A stretch of 5,006 bases of DNA from contig PMBQ01000010.1 of assembly GCA_003152955.1 (NCBI GenBank), positions 1 through 5,006 on the forward strand, written 5' to 3'. The notes under the pieces are model-generated. The model searched no databases, had not been told where the DNA came from, and saw only the letters and a program-made list of their open reading frames with translations. Shown one piece after another: positions 1 through 5,006 of this stretch; position 1 is the stretch's first letter, and every line of letters starts with the position of its first letter. The position numbers and the translations under genes were made by a program. Source of the DNA: Candidatus Bathyarchaeota archaeon (lineage in GTDB: Archaea; Thermoproteota; Bathyarchaeia; 40CM-2-53-6; FEN-987).

Positions 1-1247
1 ATGCTCACCAGCGGACTAATATAGTAGTCATAGCGCCACCCTTTCCCCGGCGTGATCCGCAATTCGGGTTGAGAGGTGAATGGCTCTGTCTCACAGACCA
101 AACGACCGTCGTCTCCAATCATGATCCACTTTGCGGCACCCCGAAAGTCGGCTATCTCGGTATGCGCACGTACAACACTCTCAATCAGCGCTATCATAGA
201 ACTCGTATCAATAGTCCGACCAAGATACGCTGATCGTTGACTTGGGAGACCTGGAAGCCAGCTATCAATTCCGTTAAATGCTTCACGCACGCGTTCAAAC
301 CGCGCAAGGTCCAAATCAAGGTGTCGGGCTGCAGCAGACACTTTCTGGCCATTGAAATGGAGGAGACACTCAAAGACTGATTCGATGCTCCCTTTAAAAT
401 CTTCACATTTTTCAACGTTATCAAAATGGGACGCTTGCGCAGGGAACTCCTTCTTGCCCCTACTAAAAAGGGCTCGGAGATCATTGTTCTCTCGCAAGAA
501 ATCGCTGGAGAATTCAGCAAGGGGCCGAACGATGTCTCCATCGGGAGGGTTGAGAAGTTTCTCGCGCAACAACTTGCGGTCGGGAATTTTGTTGATAATG
601 TCCACCATCATCTGGACAAGCGTCGCATGCCCATTTGTGGATATGGCACATTCACCCTCAAGCATCGCTGTTCTGATGTACTCGAATAGATCGCCCCAAC
701 TCCTCCGGGTGTATTCCTCATTGAGCACCATAGCTTGGACTGATTCGCCACTCAGGTATTGTCCCGTTTCGTTCAACAGAGAAGCTCTGATGGCAGCGCC
801 CCTATAGAGGCCCCAAATACCGTTTGACAGTTGCGCACGAAGGATTGGACGCTTTTCGGAGAGCATCGGTTCAGGCGCAAATGCCACTACTTGCCGCTGG
901 CCAGGCAGATTCCATTTGCCTTCCTGTCTGAAATAGATGTACGCGAATGCCTGTTCTGCAAAGAAGAAGAAATTTTGCAGCCCGAACGTCTGTTTAGCGC
1001 TCCTTCCTTTCAAAAGAGGTCTGTACTCTTCGAAGTCCCGATCTATGCGATCTTTGAACTTCTCGTACAAATGAAAGATGGTTGCGAGAACCTGGAATCC
1101 TTCGACTCGTGTGGTCTGCTCAGTGAGATGAGGTATAATTCTTCTTCCCAGGGCACTCCAGATTACCTGTAGGCCAAGTGGATCACGAACAGAGACACCA
1201 CCCAACAGTTCAGGATCCTCTTTTGTAAAATTGAAATAATCTACCAT
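1..1247 (-). CDS. Large unrecognised protein, N-terminal 415 residues, 3' end outside window
   Basis: Reading the minus strand from the ATG at 1247 gives 415 codons without a stop up to position 3, so the gene continues off the left edge. The start is supported by AGGA seven bases upstream. I do not recognise the family. Visible segments are DPLGLQVIWSALGRRIIPHL (22-41), an aromatic stretch FGLQNFFFFAEQAFAYIYF (88-106), NGIWGLYRGAAIRASLL (142-158), a long charged helical middle (about 190-330), and near the edge AAKWIMIGDDGRL and GWRYDYYISPLVS (403-415). The mix of conserved-looking Gly/Trp/Tyr motifs and amphipathic helices suggests a folded cytoplasmic protein. No signal peptide, nucleotide-binding loop or nuclease motif is visible in this part. 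It follows the HTH gene after 51 bases in the same direction, so it is likely the next gene of the same operon. A frame this long without stops in a sequence of ordinary composition is very unlikely to be chance. Function unknown. Confidence 0.87.
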   Translation of the reverse strand, partial: MVDYFNFTKEDPELLGGVSVRDPLGLQVIWSALGRRIIPHLTEQTTRVEGFQVLATIFHLYEKFKDRIDRDFEEYRPLLKGRSAKQTFGLQNFFFFAEQAFAYIYFRQEGKWNLPGQRQVVAFAPEPMLSEKRPILRAQLSNGIWGLYRGAAIRASLLNETGQYLSGESVQAMVLNEEYTRRSWGDLFEYIRTAMLEGECAISTNGHATLVQMMVDIINKIPDRKLLREKLLNPPDGDIVRPLAEFSSDFLRENNDLRALFSRGKKEFPAQASHFDNVEKCEDFKGSIESVFECLLHFNGQKVSAAARHLDLDLARFERVREAFNGIDSWLPGLPSQRSAYLGRTIDTSSMIALIESVVRAHTEIADFRGAAKWIMIGDDGRLVCETEPFTSQPELRITPGKGWRYDYYISPLVS

Positions 1248-1254
1248 GCGATCG

Positions 1255-1258
1255 TCCT
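1255..1258 (-). promoter_or_regulatory. Shine-Dalgarno AGGA for the last gene
   Basis: AGGA on the minus strand is followed by seven bases and the ATG at 1247-1245. It supports this ATG over an in-frame TTG five codons upstream (1262-1260), which has no well-spaced ribosome binding site. An in-frame TAG at 1268-1266 limits any longer extension. Confidence 0.6.
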
Positions 1259-1279
1259 GCAATTCCTAAGCACATACCG

Positions 1280-1301
1280 TGACAATCCAAAGATTCTGTC
1301 A
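1280..1301. other. Small imperfect hairpin at the end of the 242-residue gene
   Basis: The plus strand reads TGACAATC, CAAA, GATT, CT, GTCA. This forms an 8-bp stem with a two-base bulge and a four-base loop. It overlaps the TGA stop of the 242-residue gene and lies before the ribosome binding site of the next gene. There is no T-run after it, so it is not a typical intrinsic terminator. It could affect mRNA stability or translational coupling, or be chance. Confidence 0.3.
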
Positions 1302-2027
1302 TGTGAGATTGTCATTGGGATTGTCCTCAACTTTGTATCCCTTGTCAAAGAGAGACCTCAGAGTCACTAGTAGGGTTGGTATTTCTGAAATCCCGCCCGT
1401 TATGCCAGCCGCAACAAGGTCGACGGTTTTCCTTCCGGCATTAGTTGCTAGTCCTTCAAGATATTTCCTTAGCATTAGCTTTAAGGTCAACTGATCAGAG
1501 GCTTTCCGAACCTTGTTGATGGCTTTTTCTATGCGTTCTATGCTTTTCGCTTCGTATAGCTCATGAAGAAGATCGACAAATCGATCGATCTGAACCCTTA
1601 CGAGGGCAGCATTGAATGAACTGTCGGCAAAACTGCCACGTTTTGACAGACGATGTTGGATCTCCAGGCGTAGGAACTTGTCTTCAACCCCAAACACCAT
1701 ATGGTGGCTATCTACCTCAAATTGGGCTGTCTGAAGCAATGCCCGGAGCTTTTCTTTGTAGGCATCCTCCGAGTACTTCTCATGACGGAGTGCGGCTTCG
1801 TACCGCAATCGCGTCACCTTCTGCTCGGGCAGTTTTAACTGGAGGCTGATCTCGTGGCCAGTCCTGGACACGAGATTTGCGTATTTCTGAAACAAGTGGA
1901 AACACAGGACATCAATTTCACTCTTCGTTAGGCTGCCAAAACCTCTCGCAAGAAATCCATCCAGAAAATCTTGGACGAAATGATCAGAGTCGTTGGACTT
2001 GACCTCGATACCATTTGATGATGCCAT
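1299..2027 (-). CDS. Unrecognised helical protein with probable helix-turn-helix (242 aa)
   Basis: I do not recognise the family by name. Residues 33-80 (LTKSEIDVLCFHLFQKY, then GHEISLQLKLPEQKVTRLRY) have the pattern of a sigma-70 region 4 or LuxR-like helix-turn-helix: a leading helix, a short EI-x-LQLKL-like helix, a turn with P67, and a basic recognition-type helix. Residues 82-195 are charged and mostly helical. Residues 202-227 (VDLVAAGITGGISEIPTLLV within this stretch) are glycine-rich and hydrophobic; they could be a membrane-associating or buried segment, though proline and glutamate argue against a standard transmembrane helix. No signal peptide or catalytic motif is visible. The ATG at 2027 has AGGAG five bases upstream, and the gene ends in TGA at 1301-1299, 51 bases before the next start. 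Its place between the MBL gene and the large unknown gene suggests a regulatory or nucleic-acid-binding part of the same system. The frame is certain, the function is not. Confidence 0.85.
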   Translation of the reverse strand: MASSNGIEVKSNDSDHFVQDFLDGFLARGFGSLTKSEIDVLCFHLFQKYANLVSRTGHEISLQLKLPEQKVTRLRYEAALRHEKYSEDAYKEKLRALLQTAQFEVDSHHMVFGVEDKFLRLEIQHRLSKRGSFADSSFNAALVRVQIDRFVDLLHELYEAKSIERIEKAINKVRKASDQLTLKLMLRKYLEGLATNAGRKTVDLVAAGITGGISEIPTLLVTLRSLFDKGYKVEDNPNDNLT

Positions 2028-2032
2028 GTTAT

Positions 2033-2037
2033 CTCCT
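2033..2037 (-). promoter_or_regulatory. Shine-Dalgarno AGGAG for the 242-residue gene
   Basis: The minus strand reads AGGAG, then five bases, then the ATG at 2027-2025. This is a near-ideal match and spacing and fixes the start of the gene. I see no convincing -35/-10 promoter pair between 2070 and 2040, so transcription probably comes from upstream. Confidence 0.75.
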
Positions 2038-2135
2038 ATGAGAGACCGATCACACCTGAAGGTCGAGGCTTACCCGAATAGATCCCCTGCCTTTTTGCCA
2101 TGGACCATGTTCTGTTTCTGAGTTCTCTTCTCTTC

Positions 2136-2171
2136 CCCCTTCTTCACTACCTCTTCGTGATTTCGTGATTT
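2136..2171. repeat. Diverged direct repeat, copy in the MBL/HTH intergenic region
   Basis: Positions 2136-2171 align with 3634-3670 inside the methyltransferase gene at 31 of 37 columns, with one single-base gap. Both begin CCCCTTCTTCACT on the plus strand and share TCTTCGTG. Weaker similarity (TCAGCAGCC against TCAGGAGCC) continues for about 14 bases on the higher-coordinate side. The single-base gap shifts the frame: the NHEI part is in one frame and the EVVKKG part in another. I counted the identities by eye. Confidence 0.55.
2156..2171. repeat. Perfect tandem 8-mer (CGTGATTT x2)
   Basis: Two adjacent copies of CGTGATTT on the plus strand lie exactly where homology to the methyltransferase tail changes reading frame. 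Slippage or a small duplication here would produce the frame shift seen between the NHEI and HEEVVKKG segments. It is short enough that chance cannot be excluded. Confidence 0.5.
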
Positions 2172-2305
2172 GGTCTCAGCAGCCACATTGGGAGGTAGTC
2201 TTCGTTTGCCGATTCGTTTCCTGGAACAAAACTTACGAAACTCCTCTGAACGGCTAACAACAAATCTCTCTTCTGAAGAGGGGAGTTCATTTGAGTTCTT
2301 GATGC

Positions 2306-3454
2306 CTAGTAGATCTGACGTATGACCAAATCACACTTCCGCCCCCCACAAGCCAATGCGGGAGTTTTCTTGATATTCTCTACTGCAATATTGCCTTGCG
2401 GCGTTTCGCGAGCATTCTGCCACCCGTGCTTTCTGTACAATGTCTGTGTCCCGCGAGACGGATGTCCAAAAGTGTTGTGGACCCCAAATGAGTAGGCGAT
2501 CAAACCATTCTGCGTGACCGGGATTTGAGGACGCGTTCCTATGTCTCCGCCATGGTGGCATGCGATTAATCCGCCCAATTTGAATTGGGACAACCCGGGA
2601 ATATGTCGGTATCTGCAATCGCCCGGGAGAAGTGTGTTCCTTCTGTGCCTGCCTTTCCCCAGGGTAACGACTAGCGCCAAGCCCGAATCATTCCGGCGCT
2701 TACCAGTGCATTGAATGACGGAAATGATCCCATTGGTAATCGTTGGGATTTCGGGCCACAAAATAAGCTTTCCGGATTGTGCAACTCTATGTGCGAATTT
2801 GAACCCCTGTGGGCCGACTTGTTGATCCGGCACAATCCACGTCAATTTCTGAAGTGAAGGAACTTGTGTCGCGGAAAAATAGTGATCGAAATCCCAGTGC
2901 GAAAGAAATACGACCGGCCGACTTGAGATACAGAATCGCTTTAATGTTTGGTATGTCTTCCTGTTTTGAAGGCATCCCCCCCCTAGATCAAAGTACAAAT
3001 GTGGCCTACTATCTTCGGTGCAGACAGCATTAGCATTGCCTTGACCGACATCATAAACAGAAACGAATCGGAGATTTTCGCGCCTGATCGATGTCTTTAC
3101 GTCCGAAAGGCTAGCTATATCTTTGACAGCGAGTAGATTCAGTGAACATAGACTTCTGAGATGTCTTATCGTCGCTTTGTCATCCCTCCTCCTAGCGTGA
3201 AGAAAGTAGATACTGCTCACATAGACTTCTGTCTCAATACTCCAATCCTCTGTGAATTTCTGAGCCACTACTCCTTGCTTGGTTGTCGACAATGTAATTG
3301 TGGTCCATCGCGATTCCACATTTAAAGGATTGAAAACGATGAACACCCTTTTGACATCAGAACGATGAATTCTCAGATAGAACAATGTTGGAGCAACATC
3401 AACGATGGACAAGTCGCCGCGCGACGCAACAAGCCTCGAATAATCATCTGCCAA
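2306..3454 (-). CDS. Metallo-beta-lactamase-fold hydrolase, ComEC-like catalytic domain, soluble
   Basis: A predicted metal-dependent hydrolase, possibly a nuclease or phosphodiesterase. Numbered from the TTG at 3454, the motifs fall in ComEC-like order: VYDVGQGNANAV (133-144), FDLGGG (155-160), the metal-binding FLSHWDFDH (183-191, an HxDxDH form), LLPGD (275-279), CHHGG (299-303) and GVHNTFGHPS (324-333). All expected metal ligands are present, so the protein looks active. Residues 1-130 form a separate N-terminal domain I do not recognise. There are no membrane segments, unlike true ComEC, so a cytoplasmic enzyme is likelier than a DNA-uptake channel. The start is uncertain. The TTG lacks a convincing Shine-Dalgarno, and the same frame is open up to a stop at 3571-3569, with protein-like residues (YYGFIEKCELVGEDLEF) but no ATG, GTG or TTG. 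A true start at a rare ATC/ATT codon (3541-3559), or a one-base error, is possible. It ends in TAG at 2308-2306. The upstream methyltransferase stop is only 92 bases from the TTG, suggesting co-transcription. Confidence 0.85.
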   Translation of the reverse strand: MADDYSRLVASRGDLSIVDVAPTLFYLRIHRSDVKRVFIVFNPLNVESRWTTITLSTTKQGVVAQKFTEDWSIETEVYVSSIYFLHARRRDDKATIRHLRSLCSLNLLAVKDIASLSDVKTSIRRENLRFVSVYDVGQGNANAVCTEDSRPHLYFDLGGGCLQNRKTYQTLKRFCISSRPVVFLSHWDFDHYFSATQVPSLQKLTWIVPDQQVGPQGFKFAHRVAQSGKLILWPEIPTITNGIISVIQCTGKRRNDSGLALVVTLGKGRHRRNTLLPGDCRYRHIPGLSQFKLGGLIACHHGGDIGTRPQIPVTQNGLIAYSFGVHNTFGHPSRGTQTLYRKHGWQNARETPQGNIAVENIKKTPALACGGRKCDLVIRQIY

Positions 3455-3538
3455 AAAGGAATCAAATATGAATTCAAGATCTTCACCAACGAGTTCGCAT
3501 TTTTCAATAAATCCATAGTAGGATTCCGTAGTCGCGAT

Positions 3539-3556
3539 GATCGATGTTATACCCCC
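3539..3556 (-). promoter_or_regulatory. Possible ribosome binding site with rare ATC start for the MBL gene
   Basis: On the minus strand a GGGGG run (3556-3552) lies 10 bases before an in-frame ATC (3541-3539), and the methyltransferase TAA (3549-3547) sits between them. If the MBL protein is initiated here by coupling to the end of the methyltransferase, it gains about 29 residues over the TTG start. This is suggested only because the in-frame stretch between 3571 and 3454 has no ATG, GTG or TTG yet reads like real protein. ATC starts are very rare, so this is weak. Confidence 0.2.
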
Positions 3557-5006
3557 AATGGAAACTGGTTATCGTCGCGGGTCTTGCTTTCTGCAATTTT
3601 CTTTCCCTTCGCACCTTTCTTCTCGGCCCACAGCCCCTTCTTCACTTCATCTTCGTGTATCTCATGGTTTAACTTCAGGAGCCGTCTGAGAACCTCTTTG
3701 CGCGCCCTTCCGGAGATGGTGTAACGGACGCGGTCGTTTTCTGGCAGATATTCCACTTCATGGAAGCCGTGTTCAAGATCGAGATCGTGCCAACCGTAGG
3801 CGGTTACCACTGCTCCATCTAGTTGTTTCTGGAGATTTCGGAAGTTTAAAATAGCATCGTATGTGCTTTCGGCGATTGACTGCGGCTGACCAAACTGCGT
3901 CTCGAAGAATTCTACATTGATATCTTGGTAGTGCACAGTATTGTAGAAATCTGTCAACCCGAGTTTGATACTTCGCATTATATCTCGACGATCACCAAAG
4001 TACTTCCGACCTAGGCTGACAAGATTTCTATGCACCTGAATGTCTGCTGTGGAACAGAATGGGAAGTTCTGAAAACAGTCAGTAGGATTATATCGAGCTG
4101 TGCCTCCAAGAGTCGTGCCATACTTCCTCGCCCATACTTCATGGATACTGGATTGAAGTATGCCGTAACTTTCATAATCATTTAGCGCAATCCCTACGAG
4201 ACCATGGTCGAGAACCAGACGGTCGTTCCTAAATGCGAAGTTGATATATTTGGTATGAATGGCCGCAACCATGTAACAGTCAATCCTGTCTATCGCGACA
4301 TACATGCCCTTCGCATTCCTGGCAAACTGCCACCATTTGTCTCTGTAGTTCTTGTCTTTGCTCTTTGCGCGAAGGGGTTGCACCTTTTCTCTGACTATAC
4401 TGAACGGGATTACATATTCTGCAGCTTTGTCTCTCGACCAGTCGGAAAAGTTGATAATCCATCTACTGGGGGTCTGTTCGTAATCGCCATTCACATCATC
4501 GGCTATCAAGAACGGGAAAATCACTTCTTTGTTTCTCTGATCCGCGATGATGATGGAGGACGCTAGTTCTGGTGAGAGGAAAAAGCCGGAGCCATTGGGC
4601 ACAGATCCCTGAAAACACTTGTTGGTGTTACGGGCCAACTCAAATGGCAAGGATTCTTCCTCGCCCTCTTGCAGGAACGAGTTGATGCTGTTCACGTTTT
4701 TGTTCTGGAGCACTTTGGGACCGGCCGAGATCCCTCTGCAAATCGAGATTAGGTCTACAAGCGTGCTTGCTTCCCCCGGCCAGACGACACTAGTTTGTGC
4801 AAAGATGATGCTTCCTCCAGAACGGACTATCTGCGTCAAACCGGCCTCCCGAGATTCTCCCTCCGCAATGGATTGTGTGGTTATCAGTCCACAATAGTAT
4901 TTCATGCCGAGTAACGCGTAGACCCTCCTTAGGAAATAGACTACTAGATCAACGCTACCGTCAGTCCCTGCAAAATATGATTTTATCCAAGTCAAATAGT
5001 CAGTTC
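3547..5006 (-). CDS. DNA N6-adenine methyltransferase (PglX/type IIG/DISARM-methylase-like), C-terminal part, 5' end outside window
   Basis: Catalyses SAM-dependent methylation of adenine in DNA, probably as the modification or recognition subunit of a restriction-like defence system. The frame stays open to the right edge, reading T-D-Y before the leucine TTG at 4995-4993, so that TTG is not the true start. Numbering from it, residues 33-58 (YYCGLITTQSIAEGESREAG) match the late catalytic-domain block of this family, where related proteins read GLIATNTIAQGDTREVG. VWPGEA follows at 71-76. Residues 127-310 look like the target-recognition domain: KCFQGSV, PSRWIINFSDW, DKWWQFAR and finally TARYNPTDCFQNFPF. 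The tail has the usual VVTAYGWHDL (397-405) and RRLLKLNHEIHEDEVKKG, then a lysine-rich end. The SAM-binding and NPPY motifs must lie beyond the window, as must any N-terminal nuclease domain, so I cannot say whether it is a lone methylase or a fused restriction enzyme. It is the most upstream gene visible, with the MBL gene directly behind it. Assignment rests on remembered family motifs, not on a search. Confidence 0.9.
   Translation of the reverse strand, partial: TDYLTWIKSYFAGTDGSVDLVVYFLRRVYALLGMKYYCGLITTQSIAEGESREAGLTQIVRSGGSIIFAQTSVVWPGEASTLVDLISICRGISAGPKVLQNKNVNSINSFLQEGEEESLPFELARNTNKCFQGSVPNGSGFFLSPELASSIIIADQRNKEVIFPFLIADDVNGDYEQTPSRWIINFSDWSRDKAAEYVIPFSIVREKVQPLRAKSKDKNYRDKWWQFARNAKGMYVAIDRIDCYMVAAIHTKYINFAFRNDRLVLDHGLVGIALNDYESYGILQSSIHEVWARKYGTTLGGTARYNPTDCFQNFPFCSTADIQVHRNLVSLGRKYFGDRRDIMRSIKLGLTDFYNTVHYQDINVEFFETQFGQPQSIAESTYDAILNFRNLQKQLDGAVVTAYGWHDLDLEHGFHEVEYLPENDRVRYTISGRARKEVLRRLLKLNHEIHEDEVKKGLWAEKKGAKGKKIAESKTRDDNQFPLGV
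3634..3670. repeat. Diverged direct repeat, copy inside the methyltransferase 3' end
   Basis: This is the partner of the repeat at 2136-2171, in the same orientation about 1.5 kb away. Here it encodes NHEIHEDEVKKG in the methyltransferase C-terminal tail and is an intact part of the gene. The pair could come from a partial duplication of the gene end, or from a second methyltransferase gene that was lost. Confidence 0.55.

Larger units (their letters stand above)
2070..2330 (-). pseudogene. Small charged reading frame without start; relict of a methyltransferase 3' end or a frameshifted small gene
   Basis: After an in-frame TGA (2333-2331), a frame of 86 codons is open to a TAA at 2072-2070. 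It gives a highly charged protein with segments SSEERFVVSRSEEFRKF and RNHEEVVKKGEEKR, ending KKAGDLFG. It contains no ATG, GTG or TTG before its last third. The first bases overlap the end of the MBL gene. An ATG at 2290 opens a different frame of 47 residues that stops at 2149-2147. A single extra G in the run 2280-2283 (plus strand) would join this ATG to the long frame and give a protein of about 73 residues. Within it, NHEEVVKKG resembles NHEIHEDEVKKG near the methyltransferase C-terminus, and the DNA is also alike (see the repeat at 2136-2171). Two readings remain: a decayed copy of a methyltransferase gene end, or a small gene with one indel. It accounts for most of the 278-base gap between the MBL gene and the next gene. 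I assign no function. Confidence 0.35.

Noticed and set aside
194..541. Minus-strand open frame of 115 codons
   Set aside because: It is in a different frame inside the long gene 1-1247, which reads through the whole stretch without a stop.
352..807. Plus-strand open frame of 151 codons, with others at 426-689 and 831-1172
   Set aside because: They lie opposite the 415-codon minus-strand frame, which has a ribosome binding site and protein-like composition. Their translations are Ser/Leu/Arg-rich shadows without recognisable motifs.
1280..1301. Intrinsic transcription terminator
   Set aside because: The stem is short and bulged, not GC-rich, and no T-run follows in either direction.
2331..2618. 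Minus-strand open frame of 95 codons overlapping the MBL gene
   Set aside because: It is out of frame with the MBL gene exactly where the conserved LLPGD, HHGG and GHPS motifs are encoded, so it is a shadow.
4204..4566. Plus-strand open frame of 120 codons opposite the methyltransferase, with others at 4619-4897, 3365-3724, 2809-3033, 1616-1849 and 1279-1494
   Set aside because: All are antisense to well-supported genes and show no family motifs or ribosome binding sites.
4993..4995. TTG as the start of the methyltransferase
   Set aside because: The frame continues upstream to the window edge (T-D-Y before the TTG), and the family's SAM-binding and NPPY motifs must come earlier, so this is an internal leucine.
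1..5006. Naming the locus as DISARM or BREX
   Set aside because: Only the methyltransferase resembles those systems; none of their other hallmark genes is visible in the window, so the name is not supported.
1..5006. tRNA, CRISPR array, insertion sequence or attachment site
   Set aside because: I found no regularly spaced repeats, cloverleaf-like segments, transposase motifs or terminal inverted repeats flanking any gene.

Overview
The window is one co-directional block of genes, all read from the minus strand, and it looks like part of a bacterial genome-defence (restriction-like) cassette. Base composition is intermediate, with no strong bias. I see no tRNA, rRNA, CRISPR array, transposase or plasmid marker, so the host cannot be placed beyond 'bacterium'. 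Short intergenic gaps and Shine-Dalgarno sequences in front of two genes fit ordinary bacterial operon structure.

Layout in transcription order (right to left). (1) Positions 5006-3547: C-terminal part of a large N6-adenine DNA methyltransferase of the PglX / type IIG / DISARM-methylase kind. It runs off the right edge, so its SAM-binding motif and NPPY-type catalytic motif lie outside the window. (2) About 3454 (possibly up to 3559) to 2306: a soluble metallo-beta-lactamase-fold hydrolase with ComEC-like metal-binding motifs. (3) About 2330-2070: a short, highly charged reading frame with no usable in-frame start. Part of it closely resembles the 3' end of the methyltransferase gene, so it is either a relict or a small gene broken by a one-base indel. 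(4) 2027-1299: a 242-residue, mostly helical protein with a likely helix-turn-helix segment and a good ribosome binding site. (5) 1247 to beyond position 1: a protein of at least 415 residues of no family I recognise. Its frame is open all the way to the left edge and is easy to miss because no stop falls inside the window.

The likely logic is as follows. The methyltransferase would mark or recognise DNA, the MBL-fold protein is the best candidate for a hydrolytic (possibly nuclease) activity, the HTH protein may regulate or bind nucleic acid, and the large last protein is an unassigned component. This combination is a plausible, possibly undescribed, methyltransferase-associated defence system. 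That is inference from gene content and order; nothing in the sequence proves immunity. Two places, the 5' end of the MBL gene and the small frame at 2290, share an odd property: an ATG is separated from a good reading frame by one base at a homopolymer run. This should be settled from raw reads before either is called a pseudogene or a rare-start gene.
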